DNA from: Candidatus Latescibacterota bacterium | GTDB lineage: Bacteria > Krumholzibacteriota > Krumholzibacteriia > Krumholzibacteriales > WJIX01 | DNA: 15,219 bases | Direction of reading: 5' to 3' | NCBI GenBank assembly: GCA_030621255.1 | Contig: JAUXHZ010000006.1 | Coordinates: 1 to 15,219 of the forward strand | Shown: piece by piece, positions 1-6,586 of the stretch | Position numbering within the stretch: position 1 is the first letter of the stretch | How the letters are laid out: each line of letters opens with the position of its first letter | Notes under the pieces: model-generated | The model's database searches: none | Told to the model about the DNA's origin: nothing | What the model saw: only the letters and a program-made list of their open reading frames with translations | Made by a program: the position numbers and the translations under genes

Positions 1-1
1 G

Positions 2-142
2 GTCGCCATAACGCCGGGAATAGACTTTGGAGATCAGGGAGAAGGATATCTTCGCTTCTCATATGCTAATTCGATGGAAAATCTGGCGGAGGGAACCCGA
101 AGGCTTGAGAAATATCTTAAAACCTATGCGGCTTTACCTTAA
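2..142 (+). CDS. Class I/II PLP-dependent aminotransferase, C-terminal end (partial)
   Basis: This open frame enters from the left edge and ends at TAA (140-142), giving the last 46 residues of a protein. The visible peptide contains TPGIDFG, GEGYLRFSYAN and a final helix EGTRRLEKYLK. This is the characteristic end of class I/II aminotransferases, where the Arg of the 'G.(L/I)R.S(Y/F)A' motif binds the substrate alpha-carboxylate and the last helix closes the small domain. The PLP lysine and the rest of the active site lie outside the window, so amino-donor specificity cannot be read. No convincing terminator follows it. The next gene has its own strong promoter from 225, so they are probably separate transcription units. 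The family call is fairly secure; the exact enzyme is unknown. Confidence 0.8.
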   Translation, partial: VAITPGIDFGDQGEGYLRFSYANSMENLAEGTRRLEKYLKTYAALP

Positions 143-224
143 ATGCCCGGGATATATCTAATTTTATTCTGCCTTCAATCGTTTTTACTAACAATGTTTT
201 GCTCACGGAAAATGGCTTGAAATG

Positions 225-253
225 TTGACATAACCCACTATTTCATGTATAAT
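225..253 (+). promoter_or_regulatory. Consensus sigma70 promoter for the secreted sorting-domain protein
   Basis: TTGACA at 225-230 and TATAAT at 248-253 are separated by exactly 17 bases, a perfect match to the housekeeping sigma70 consensus. Transcription should start near 259-261. This leaves about 60 bases of leader before the ATG at 321 but only about 13 before the upstream TTG at 273, which supports the ATG as the real start. Confidence 0.85.
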
Positions 254-320
254 TTTAACTATAGTTATTCCTTTGCGCTATGACAACTTCGGCAAACAGC
301 AAAAGGAAAGTAAAGAGGTT

Positions 321-1565
321 ATGCTAAAAATATTTAAACACATTTTACTCGCGAGCGGATTAGTCTGTTTTGCTTTTAATTTATTTGGGGATACTGTATC
401 CTCTATTCAGCTTGTAGGTAATTTCAGCGGAATAACATGTGATCCGGATGATCCCGGGAATAACATGACTTCCATTGGTGATAGTGAATGGGTCAAACTG
501 AGATTCATAGATGAACCCGGCGCTCCTCCAGACACAATAGATTTTAAATTCACCATGAATGGAGAGTATGGTGAGGAACATTGGGGCTGGAGCTTCGAAC
601 ATGGCTGGGGAATAGCGGATCTGGCCTGGAATCCACCCAATATAGTAGCAGTTCTACCTGACAGCGGGTATTACTATTTCCATTTCAATGACACTTCATA
701 TGTCTATTCGCTCAATCGCCCCTCCGGTGAAATATCCGCATCCGTAATATCCAAAGAATTGGACGAGACCCCTGCCGGAACAATTGTCACCCTGATGAAT
801 TCCGAAGATGGTATAATCGGTGTCTTTGATGAACTTCCTGAGCCACTCTATCTCTTTACACCCCTTCCACCTGCCGTATATTCAATACACGCGGCAGCTC
901 CGGCACATAGCGATACTACAATCTCAAATATTAACCTTATCGAGGGAGGATCTCTGCATTTTGAAATTACTCTCTATAAAAACACAGCTGTAACAATTTC
1001 ATCCGCGACATACGAAAGAAAAGATAATGAAATAATTCTCTCGTGGTCAACCGGCAACGATTGTGCCGGAATTGGTTTTGATATCTACAGAGGAGAAAAC
1101 TCATCATATTCAGGGATGGAAAAACGCAATCTAAATCCAATATACGGCGAACCGGAATACGGTTTTCTCGACACCGGCGAAAACAGATATGCTGATTATT
1201 ACTATTACATTGTTGAAGCGGATGAAATAAATGGGGTTAAGTACGGACCGATTAAAGCGGAAGGACTGATACTGGACGCAAGAAATTCTCTTGGCCAAAA
1301 CTACCCCAACCCCTTCAACCCTTCCACCGCTATTCCCTACAGTGTAGGGGAAATAGAGGGTAACCAGAAAGTCACTATATCCTTTTTCGACGTTTCAGGT
1401 AAAACTATAAGCACGAATGAATTAGGAGAAAAACCCGCTGGAAACTACACATTTATCTGGAATCCATCCATCTCTGAAAAGGGAAAAATTCCATCCGGTG
1501 TATACTACTGCAACCTGACAATCGGCAAGAAGAGATACAGCAGGAAAATGATTCTTCTCAGGTAG
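321..1565 (+). CDS. Secreted modular protein with CarboxypepD_reg-like and FN3-like domains and a C-terminal sorting/FlgD-like domain
   Basis: I place the start at ATG 321 (414 residues). The frame is open from a TTG at 273, but the ATG opens a clean signal peptide (MLKIFKHILLASGLVCFAF, probable cleavage near residue 23) and has an AAGGAA-like site at 303-308. After it come a beta-rich N-terminal region (about 25-130) rich in Trp, Gly and Asp, a segment of about 135-220 that reads like a carboxypeptidase regulatory-like fold (TPAGTIVTL, LPPAVYSIHAAAP), and a fibronectin III-like module (about 222-315). The last 90 residues begin QNYPNPFNPST (326-336) and end in a basic KKRYSRKMILLR tail, the type IX secretion type-A sorting or FlgD Ig-like domain common in FCB bacteria. 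I infer an exported or surface-anchored protein. No catalytic motif is visible; a binding role for the N-terminus is only a guess. Confidence 0.8.
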   Translation: MLKIFKHILLASGLVCFAFNLFGDTVSSIQLVGNFSGITCDPDDPGNNMTSIGDSEWVKLRFIDEPGAPPDTIDFKFTMNGEYGEEHWGWSFEHGWGIADLAWNPPNIVAVLPDSGYYYFHFNDTSYVYSLNRPSGEISASVISKELDETPAGTIVTLMNSEDGIIGVFDELPEPLYLFTPLPPAVYSIHAAAPAHSDTTISNINLIEGGSLHFEITLYKNTAVTISSATYERKDNEIILSWSTGNDCAGIGFDIYRGENSSYSGMEKRNLNPIYGEPEYGFLDTGENRYADYYYYIVEADEINGVKYGPIKAEGLILDARNSLGQNYPNPFNPSTAIPYSVGEIEGNQKVTISFFDVSGKTISTNELGEKPAGNYTFIWNPSISEKGKIPSGVYYCNLTIGKKRYSRKMILLR

Positions 1566-1645
1566 TGAAAATTTATCCTTCCGGGATTACATGCCCATCT
1601 ATTCAGGCACAAAGTTAAATATTTCTTCTTAAACCCTTCCGGGTA

Positions 1646-1654
1646 TGGTATCCT
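1646..1654 (+). promoter_or_regulatory. Possible extended -10 promoter giving a leaderless transcript
   Basis: TGGTATCCT fits the extended -10 pattern TGnTAtaaT, with only a weak -35 (TTCTTA, 1626-1631) 17 bases upstream of its TATCCT. It ends 7 bases before the ATG at 1662, so the predicted start of transcription falls on or next to the start codon. No Shine-Dalgarno sequence is visible before that ATG. Confidence 0.4.
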
Positions 1655-1661
1655 GCGGTGT

Positions 1662-2300
1662 ATGAATAGTTGGAAATCGATAACTGTCTTACTAATATTG
1701 TTTTTAATTTCCAATGCTGCCTATGCGGCCGAAGGCATTGACGGAAAAAAAATAGTCGGTTTTAGAGTTGGAACTGTTTTTAATTCAAACAAACTTGATA
1801 ATGCCTTCGGCAGAGGAAGTGAATTGGAACTTCATTTCGTTAAAGGACTTGGAACTTGGTATGGTGTAGATATTTCTCTTTCTTCCCATAACTTCGGCGA
1901 TTCAAAGCTGCCGGACAAGGATATTCAATATTCTAATCAGGGTGAAATCCTAGAGTTACAGATATATTCTTTGTCTGCCGCTATCTTTACATATTACAAA
2001 CTTTCTGACAAAATATCGGCAACAGCCGGTTCCGGAGTGGGCCTTTATGCTATTACACTTATCAGGCCCATAGGAATAATAGAACAGCGCCTTACTGATT
2101 ATCAGCCGGGGGTATACGGAAGCCTCGGCTTGTTATACAGACTTACTCAAGGAGGAGTTTTTATAAATTTTGAAGCAAAATACCACTATATTTCTTCCGG
2201 CGGTAAAAACAACATTTATCACCCTCTCCTGTTTTATACCGGAGAGGAAAAAACCGGATTTTTCCAAATATGCGCGGGGATCACACTTTTTATAGGTTAA
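1662..2300 (+). CDS. Outer-membrane beta-barrel protein (OMP_b-brl-like), function unknown
   Basis: The 212-residue product starts with a signal peptide (residues 1 to about 22, ending AAYAA before EGIDG). The rest alternates short amphipathic strands of aromatic and glycine-rich residues with polar loops: GFRVGTVF, SELELHFVKGLGTWYGVDISLSS, ATAGSGVGLYAIT, GVYGSLGLLYRL, VFINFEAKYHYISSG, and a terminal strand FFQICAGITLFIG. This pattern and length fit a small eight-stranded barrel of the outer-membrane beta-barrel superfamily. The last strand ends in Ile-Gly rather than the usual C-terminal aromatic. It lies 96 bases after the secreted protein and 55 bases before pyrE, in the same direction. 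The ATG at 1662 lacks a clear Shine-Dalgarno site and may be leaderless. Cargo or role cannot be read from the sequence. Confidence 0.75.
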   Translation: MNSWKSITVLLILFLISNAAYAAEGIDGKKIVGFRVGTVFNSNKLDNAFGRGSELELHFVKGLGTWYGVDISLSSHNFGDSKLPDKDIQYSNQGEILELQIYSLSAAIFTYYKLSDKISATAGSGVGLYAITLIRPIGIIEQRLTDYQPGVYGSLGLLYRLTQGGVFINFEAKYHYISSGGKNNIYHPLLFYTGEEKTGFFQICAGITLFIG

Positions 2301-2355
2301 GCTTGCCACTGAGAAACAGAAATACGAAACTTATTTTATCGAGACAGGAGTAAAA

Positions 2356-2892
2356 ATGAATGAAAGAGAAGAATTAAAGAAGATACTGATTTCCCGCTCG
2401 ATTCTTAAGGGCGACTTCACCCTGGCATCGGGCAGAAAAAGCAGCTACTACATAAACGGTAAAATGACAACCCTTTATTCTAAAGGCCTTTACCTCACTG
2501 CTAAACTTCTTCTGGACGAACTGGATCCTAAAGAATATGATGCCTTTGCCGGTCCGGTAATCGGCGCCGATCCAATAATCGGCGCGTTGCTCACCCTCTC
2601 CGCGCTAAAAGAGGAAAAAAAGGAAGGATTCCTCATAAGGAAGGAATCAAAAGTTCACGGAACAAAAAAAATAATCGAAGGGAAGTTCAAAGAGGGAACC
2701 AAAACTGTAATTGTAGAAGATGTTGTAACAACGGGCGGTTCCCTGTTAAGAGCGGCAAGAGCCATTACGGAGGCTGGAGGAAAAATCGCGGAAATAATTG
2801 TACTTGTAGACCGTGAAGAAGGAGCAAATCAGAATATAAAAGAGAAGGGGTATAATTTTAAATCAATCTTTAAAGTAAGTGAGCTTCTTTAA
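2356..2892 (+). CDS. pyrE: Orotate phosphoribosyltransferase
   Basis: PyrE transfers the phosphoribosyl group of PRPP to orotate to make OMP, the fifth step of de novo pyrimidine synthesis, in the cytosol. The 178-residue product has the N-terminal FTLASGRKSSYYINGK segment (21-36) that binds orotate and phosphate, the flexible catalytic loop RKESKVHGTKK (95-105), and the PRPP-binding signature VIVEDVVTTGGS (118-129) with its paired acidic residues. Length fits the shorter bacterial PyrE form. The start is fixed by AGGAG at 2346-2350, five bases before ATG. It sits 55 bases after the beta-barrel gene with no convincing promoter between, so co-transcription is plausible. It converges on the lipoprotein gene, with only about 33 bases between the stops. 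No other pyr gene is visible here. Confidence 0.96.
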   Translation: MNEREELKKILISRSILKGDFTLASGRKSSYYINGKMTTLYSKGLYLTAKLLLDELDPKEYDAFAGPVIGADPIIGALLTLSALKEEKKEGFLIRKESKVHGTKKIIEGKFKEGTKTVIVEDVVTTGGSLLRAARAITEAGGKIAEIIVLVDREEGANQNIKEKGYNFKSIFKVSELL

Positions 2893-2925
2893 TTTTATCT
2901 TGCACTATCCCGAGGGCACGATTTC

Positions 2926-3702
2926 CTATTCAGCCTTCTCTATCAGTGTATCCTTTGCCGTAATCATGAACACAGAATCGGGTAAATTTAATCCATATTT
3001 AATAACTGGAACAAAGGCTTCGCTGTAAGGTTTGCCATTTACACTTCTAACAACTCTATTCGGAATCGGTATTCCTTCAACTTTGCAGTAAGTACTATAT
3101 TCTTCTGAATAAATCAGAGAATCCGTTGATCTATTCACTTCAATCCGATTAAGCAGCCAGCCTTTGCCGTTAACCGTAACGTCAATAATATTCTCTCCGT
3201 CTTTGAACCGCAACTTGTAGACACCTTCCCCGGAATTGTCGATCAATTCGCCTACCACCCCTGACTTATGCATCCATGAGAGAATCAGCGGAAACCTGTA
3301 TTGCAGTAAACTGTTTTCCAGTGCCGGCTTATTAAGTGTCTTATCAGAATTTGTCCACTTTAATATTTCTTCACCGTTATTTATCCATACCCATCTGTTA
3401 ACCGCGTCCCCTTTTGTAACATAGGCAACACTCTCTTTATACCTGTACATATCCTGAAAAACATCCAGAGGATAGTTTTTGACCATTTTCCCGATAGGAA
3501 GCTTCTTTAAAAATCCGCTGCCTCTGTATCTCGCAAGAGCATTTATTCCCTCACTCCCCCCATAGGCATTAATAACTTTCTTAACAAGGTCATCCGCGCT
3601 ACCGGGCCTTCTCGAGCAGGAAATCAGAGAAAGCCCTGAGATAGATAGAATTACAAAGAAAATAATTACTCTCTCAATCCAACATCCAGCCTTCAGGTTC
3701 AA
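2926..3702 (-). CDS. Lipoprotein of unknown function, LolA/outer-membrane-lipoprotein-sorting-like
   Basis: The frame is open up to 3759, but I place the start at TTG 3702, which has AAAGGGG (3714-3708) five bases upstream. An ATG at 3717 is the alternative and has a poorer site. From the TTG the product is 258 residues: a signal helix VIIFFVILSISGLSLIS followed by Cys29 in a lipobox (LISC), so a lipid-anchored protein. The mature part contains INAYGG(S)EGINALARYRGSG and a run of short beta strands with many Trp, Tyr and basic residues. This resembles periplasmic LolA/LolB-fold proteins and the 'outer membrane lipoprotein-sorting' families, but I recognise no decisive motif. It has its own promoter at 3787-3815 and is not obviously linked to the mrfB unit upstream. 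Family assignment is tentative; secretion as a lipoprotein is well supported. Confidence 0.7.
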   Translation of the reverse strand: MNLKAGCWIERVIIFFVILSISGLSLISCSRRPGSADDLVKKVINAYGGSEGINALARYRGSGFLKKLPIGKMVKNYPLDVFQDMYRYKESVAYVTKGDAVNRWVWINNGEEILKWTNSDKTLNKPALENSLLQYRFPLILSWMHKSGVVGELIDNSGEGVYKLRFKDGENIIDVTVNGKGWLLNRIEVNRSTDSLIYSEEYSTYCKVEGIPIPNRVVRSVNGKPYSEAFVPVIKYGLNLPDSVFMITAKDTLIEKAE

Positions 3703-3786
3703 AGTATCCCCTTTCATTCCAGTTTGCAGAACTATGAATATTATCGATCGTTTCAGCAAACAAAGATCATCAAACTATACTTAGTT

Positions 3787-3815
3787 AATATAGCACAGCA
3801 GTTTTGACACGTCAA
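3787..3815 (-). promoter_or_regulatory. Extended -10 sigma70 promoter of the lipoprotein gene
   Basis: On the minus strand TTGACG (3815-3810) is followed after exactly 17 bases by TATATT (3792-3787), with TG one base before the -10 (TGCTATATT). Transcription should start near 3780, leaving a leader of about 80 bases before the TTG start. It lies only about 25 bases beyond the stop of the truncated mrfA frame. Confidence 0.75.
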
Positions 3816-3838
3816 TTATGCAATCTTTACATTTTTAA

Positions 3839-4030
3839 TCAATCCCGCAGTCTTTTTTCCTTGTTTCTTCCGTAAAGACTTTCCCGAAGCTTTCCCTCAA
3901 GCTCAACCGGCAGAGGCCGGTCGAGTTTTCCCCATTTGGCTTCGCACGCGGGTATTTTATGACTAAAGGCTATCTGCTTCCTGTAAAAATCGTCCGCTTT
4001 CAGTTTCTTTAAGAACCGGTTTGTGTTCAA
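3839..4030 (-). pseudogene. mrfA: Severed N-terminus of MrfA/YprA-type DEAD/DEAH helicase (63 codons)
   Basis: This 63-codon frame starts at TTG 4030, overlapping the mrfB stop by four bases (TTGA), with GGAGG at 4042-4038 seven bases upstream, so it is translationally coupled. Its sequence has FLKKLKADDFYRKQIAFSHKIP, then EAKW..LDRPLPVELEGKLRE. From memory of the family, this matches the region just before the Q-motif in the large DEAD/DEAH helicases with a C-terminal DUF1998 zinc domain (YprA/MrfA), which read roughly 'IP.REA....(M/L)P..I...L...GI..LY.HQ'. The usual continuation into helicase motif I is absent: after LYG the frame reads RNKEKRLRD and stops. The next gene's promoter begins about 25 bases later, so no helicase body follows. 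It could be a decayed remnant or a retained small partner protein. I judge remnant more likely. Confidence 0.6.
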
Positions 4031-5070
4031 TCTTTTTCCTCCAGGGAAAGCATATCAGAAAGAAAAAAAACAATCAGGCGCATCAGTGAAATAAGATCTA
4101 TACGATTATGTTTGATAATTCCTTTAATATCAGCAGCGTTACCTGTTCTAACATAATCATGATACAACTCGGGAATCAACCGCCCTGGAACATCTGCCAC
4201 TCTTTTTCTCCCTAACAAATATGTTTCAAGTGTATTCAATTTGTGATTTGGCGTTCTCTTTCCTACAATCTTTCTTGAAATCGGGAGAAGATCTACATGA
4301 TACCCGGGCATTGAAGCTTCAATGCCGAACACTTTCATTCTATCCAGCATAAAAGGTATATCGAAACCCTTACCGTTAAATGTGACTATTGTACTGAAAC
4401 TTTGAAGAAAATCGCGTGTAAACTCAAGCAAGGGTTCTTCTTCTGTATAATCCCGCGCGAAAAACTGATCCAAAACCAACTTGCCGTCACGGCTGTACAT
4501 CAAACCGACAAGAAAGAGGGGAGAATTACTAAGCCCCGTAGTTTCAAGATCAAGATAACACACATCTTCTATCGGCAAATTCGGCAGTAGAGTCATTGAC
4601 CCAATATCCTCCACACGGCATTCAATTGAAGAAGAAAGAATATCCCGGTACCGCTCATGCAGCTCTTCGGCATCAGAATCCACAACCGATGCTGAATCGA
4701 TGATACGATAAAAAGAAGTTCTTCCGCATTTCTCCTCTTTTCCCATAATCGCGTCTTTAAGCTTTATAAAAGGGACATAAGCTCCTCTTTCCTCTTTGTA
4801 AACCGCGCCCCCCCTCTTTCTCTCCATTAGTTTTCTTGTTAATCCGGCTCCGGCATTTTCACCATGCAAAAAGATACCGCTTTTAATTTGTCCATTTTTC
4901 CCTAATCTTTCTTCAGAATGAAGATTTGTTTCGTTTAGTTTATCTTTTCCATTTAAATATTTTGCGGCACGTTCAATAAAACCATCAGTGGACCCCTTGC
5001 CGCCTTTCCCGCCAAATTCTTTCTCTGCCCGTTCTTTGAGCTTTTGAATTTCCTTCTTAATATCACGCAT
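4027..5070 (-). CDS. mrfB: MrfB/YprB-like DEDD 3'-5' exonuclease (RNase_H_2 domain)
   Basis: YprB/MrfB is a metal-dependent DnaQ-fold exonuclease that in Bacillus subtilis works with the helicase MrfA in repair of mitomycin C damage. I place the start at ATG 5070 (347 residues); the frame runs upstream to TTG 5088 without a better site. In the longer numbering, the first 165 residues are a lysine-rich, poorly conserved region. The nuclease domain then shows CYLDLETTGLS (metal ligands Asp180 and Glu182), VTFNGKGFDIPFMLDR (second motif, Asp243), the family hallmark NHKLNTLETYLLG.KR..DVPG..IPELYHDYVRTGN, and HNRIDLISL (Asp331). All four DEDD acids are present, so the enzyme should be active. The helicase frame that overlaps its stop is truncated, so the partner would have to come from elsewhere or be dispensable. 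Confidence 0.88.
   Translation of the reverse strand: MRDIKKEIQKLKERAEKEFGGKGGKGSTDGFIERAAKYLNGKDKLNETNLHSEERLGKNGQIKSGIFLHGENAGAGLTRKLMERKRGGAVYKEERGAYVPFIKLKDAIMGKEEKCGRTSFYRIIDSASVVDSDAEELHERYRDILSSSIECRVEDIGSMTLLPNLPIEDVCYLDLETTGLSNSPLFLVGLMYSRDGKLVLDQFFARDYTEEEPLLEFTRDFLQSFSTIVTFNGKGFDIPFMLDRMKVFGIEASMPGYHVDLLPISRKIVGKRTPNHKLNTLETYLLGRKRVADVPGRLIPELYHDYVRTGNAADIKGIIKHNRIDLISLMRLIVFFLSDMLSLEEKD
4038..4042 (-). promoter_or_regulatory. Strong ribosome binding site that fixes the TTG start of the mrfA remnant
   Basis: GGAGG on the minus strand lies seven bases before TTG 4030, inside the last codons of mrfB. A consensus site on so short a frame suggests that the translation signal of the ancestral coupled gene is still intact. 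Confidence 0.65.
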
Positions 5071-5088
5071 ATTTCCATCTCTTTGCAA

Positions 5089-5332
5089 AGATTCTGATTA
5101 TTACTTCCTTTGAAGCCTACAACAAATAGCTCTATTTTTCAATACCTTGTAGTTTCACTAATTCAGGAAACGAGTAAGCGGAAAATATTCTGAACATTAA
5201 GAGCAATCTTAAATAGAATAAAGCTGCACTTCTTATTATACTATTATGATAAATTTCTCTGGAAAATATTTGAAAAGAATTTGTAAGAACTATAGTCCCG
5301 CTATCATACATATCACTTGTACCGGGAAAGAA
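5089..5332 (-). other. AT-rich intergenic stretch upstream of mrfB; no gene seen
   Basis: About 245 AT-rich bases lie between the cold-shock terminator and mrfB. The only sizeable frame (minus strand, 5335-5132) starts inside the terminator, has no ribosome site and no family resemblance. A TATAAT occurs on the minus strand near the TATTATACTATTATG segment (about 5235-5250), but with no good -35 at the right distance, so the mrfB promoter cannot be fixed. Confidence 0.5.
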
Positions 5333-5366
5333 CAAAAAAAACCCCGGCCGAAACTGACCGGGGTTT
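5333..5366 (-). terminator. Rho-independent terminator of the cold-shock gene
   Basis: Reading the minus strand, AAACCCCGG (5366-5358) pairs perfectly with CCGGGGTTT (5347-5339) around a 10-base loop, followed by an eight-base T run. It starts 21 bases after the csp stop codon, the expected place for a single-gene transcript end. Confidence 0.92.
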
Positions 5367-5386
5367 GTCCAAACATCCTAAATAAG

Positions 5387-5587
5387 CTAGATCTTTTTTA
5401 CATTGTTGGCCTGTAAACCTTTAGGACCTTCTTCGATTTCAAACTCAACTTTGTCGCCCTCATCAAGCGATTTAAAACCATCGCCTACTATAGCTTTGTA
5501 ATGGACGAAGACATCGTCGCCTTCTTCTCTGGAGATAAAACCAAAGCCCTTGGACCCGTTGAACCATTTGACAGTTCCTGTTTCCAT
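5387..5587 (-). CDS. csp: Cold-shock domain protein (CspA family)
   Basis: This 66-residue single-domain OB-fold protein binds single-stranded RNA and DNA and acts as an RNA chaperone. It has [18 protein letters not shown] with RNP1 (KGFGFI, residues 13-18) and RNP2 (VFVHY, 26-30, with Tyr where Phe is usual), then the standard [21 protein letters not shown] ending. Length and motif spacing match bacterial CspA exactly. ATG 5587 has AAGGA at 5600-5596, eight bases upstream. A terminator follows directly, so it is probably monocistronic. A candidate promoter at 5780-5808 would give a leader of about 185 bases, similar in scale to the long cold-responsive leader of E. coli cspA, which hints at post-transcriptional control. 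Many paralogues share this sequence, so cold induction cannot be assumed from the protein alone. Confidence 0.96.
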   Translation of the reverse strand: METGTVKWFNGSKGFGFISREEGDDVFVHYKAIVGDGFKSLDEGDKVEFEIEEGPKGLQANNVKKI

Positions 5588-5937
5588 AAACCTAATCCTT
5601 CTCTAAAAACAAAAAAGTTACGTACATCTGTGTTCTCTGCCTGTTCCGGGTAAAAAAACCCATCTTGAATAGTATGCTACCTATTCTCCACAGGTTTTCT
5701 CTTGCTTTACTAAAGTTGTTTCAAAAGCCTTATCACCAAAACAAAAAGACAAAATACAGGTACAATAATTCGTGTTCTCAATATACGGCATGTCAACTAA
5801 AAAGGCAAATATATTTTTATATTTTTTTGCGGAATGATATTTTTTCTACTCAGCTACTCATAAGGCACAAAATGAAACAGGTAGTGTCAGGGTTCCCACA
5901 TCATATATCCAATCTTTTCAATCTCCAAATTCCCTTG
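5588..5937 (-). other. 350-base gene-free stretch: probable csp leader plus trailer of the CGGC gene
   Basis: Positions 5588 to about 5773 are the predicted untranslated leader of csp. On the minus strand it is AT-rich, with a small GGGT/ACCC hairpin around a T run near 5645-5660 and the Shine-Dalgarno at its end. Positions 5774-5937 hold the candidate csp promoter and the trailer of the CGGC gene, where I see no T-tailed hairpin. The plus-strand frame 5665-5952 lacks a ribosome site and family signature and runs antisense into the CGGC gene; I regard it as noise. Confidence 0.55.
5780..5808 (-). promoter_or_regulatory. Candidate csp promoter
   Basis: On the minus strand TTGCCT (5808-5803) is followed after 17 bases by TATATT (5785-5780). 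It is the best-spaced sigma70 site in the upstream region and would start transcription near 5773. A TTGACA inside the spacer (5796-5791) has no matching -10 at the right distance. Confidence 0.5.
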
Positions 5938-6384
5938 CTAATCATAGGATAATCGAGTTTCTTCATCCACTAATGTTACTTCGATAATCTTCCGCCAATC
6001 CGGATTATCCCATGTTCTCAACTTGTCATGCATGATAAAATATTTCTGAGGCACAGGATGAGTGCCGTAAACAACTTCGAGATTATACCTTGATTGAATA
6101 AAATCATGGAAATAACTAATATGAGGACAGGGAGGATATCCCACAATCAATCCTGTGGCAAGATGAATAACCTCCGCCCCATTTTTCTTCATTTCCTCCA
6201 CAGCATATTCTATGTTCCCGCCAGGGCACCCATCGCAAGTGGTATATCCAACAACTTCAACTTCAATATTCTTATATCTTTCAAAAGCGCCATCTCTATT
6301 CCGCAATGATCTAAAACATTTTCCGCCGGCACACCTGCGATAACGATCACAGATGATTATACCGATCCTGCATTTTTCTTCCAT
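5938..6384 (-). CDS. CGGC-domain protein, putative metal-binding
   Basis: I place the start at ATG 6384, with GGGAG (6394-6390) five bases upstream; the frame also runs from GTG 6396. The 148-residue product matches the CGGC domain family (named for its conserved Cys-Gly-Gly-Cys-type motif): ICDRYRRCAGGKC (Cys12, 18, 23), RSLRNRDGAF, VVGYTTCDGCPGGN (Cys50, Cys53; the family's CGGCPG is CDGCPG here), PCPH (Cys86, His88) and GTHP (His109). The spread of conserved Cys and His suggests bound metal or redox chemistry, but to my knowledge the family has no established reaction. It has no signal peptide, so it should be cytosolic. It has its own promoter at 6487-6515 and is divergent from the Etf operon. 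The family call is firm; the function is unknown. Confidence 0.85.
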   Translation of the reverse strand: MEEKCRIGIIICDRYRRCAGGKCFRSLRNRDGAFERYKNIEVEVVGYTTCDGCPGGNIEYAVEEMKKNGAEVIHLATGLIVGYPPCPHISYFHDFIQSRYNLEVVYGTHPVPQKYFIMHDKLRTWDNPDWRKIIEVTLVDEETRLSYD

Positions 6385-6486
6385 GTCATCTCCCACAGTT
6401 AAAGAAAATTTAAAACAACCCTGCTGCCAATACGCTGCAAAGATACCGTTCTATTCCAGATCATGAAGAACCATCATTTCTTCCCG

Positions 6487-6515
6487 ACTCTAAAAGCAAA
6501 ATATACCTCTGTCAA
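6487..6515 (-). promoter_or_regulatory. Candidate promoter of the CGGC-domain gene
   Basis: On the minus strand TTGACA (6515-6510) is followed after 17 bases by TAGAGT (6492-6487). Predicted transcription start near 6480 gives a leader of about 95 bases. It is arranged back-to-back with the Etf promoter, whose -35 is only 34 bases away. Confidence 0.6.
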
Positions 6516-6542
6516 ATCATATCTCCCTGTCCGGCGCAATAT

Positions 6543-6554
6543 TGTCAGTTGACA
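6543..6554. promoter_or_regulatory. Inverted repeat over the Etf -35 element, possible operator
   Basis: TGTCA-GT-TGACA is a perfect 5-base inverted repeat with a 2-base centre, and its right arm is part of the -35 hexamer TTGACA. An adjoining palindrome CAATATTG covers 6537-6544. The position suits a repressor site for the Etf operon, but the arms are short enough to arise by chance. Confidence 0.35.
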
Positions 6555-6577
6555 TTCCGCTCGAAAGTTGCTAATTT
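6549..6577 (+). promoter_or_regulatory. Promoter of the Etf operon, predicted leaderless
   Basis: TTGACA (6549-6554) is followed after 17 bases by TAATTT (6572-6577), with TG one base before it (TGCTAATTT, an extended -10). The ATG at 6587 begins only 10 bases after the end of the -10 hexamer, so the transcript should start at about 6583-6585 with almost no leader. No Shine-Dalgarno precedes the ATG. Confidence 0.7.
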
Positions 6578-6586
6578 GTTGAAGTT

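Noticed and set aside
273-320. TTG start at 273 for the secreted protein
   Set aside because: It lies about 13 bases after the predicted transcription start, lacks a ribosome site and would put a polar stretch before the signal peptide; ATG 321 fits better.
1577-1643. Direct repeat CCTTCCGGG (1577-1585 and 1635-1643)
   Set aside because: Two nine-base copies 58 bases apart, with no further units and no mobile-element ends; probably coincidence.
5132-5335. 67-codon minus-strand frame upstream of mrfB
   Set aside because: It begins inside the csp terminator, has no ribosome site, and its composition is that of AT-rich noise.
5605-5630. E. coli-type cold box in the csp leader
   Set aside because: A GTACGT core is present, but in the orientation complementary to the known cold box, and it is a near-palindromic sequence that arises easily by chance.
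5665-5952. 95-codon plus-strand frame
   Set aside because: It is antisense to the csp leader and the end of the CGGC gene, with no ribosome site or family signature.
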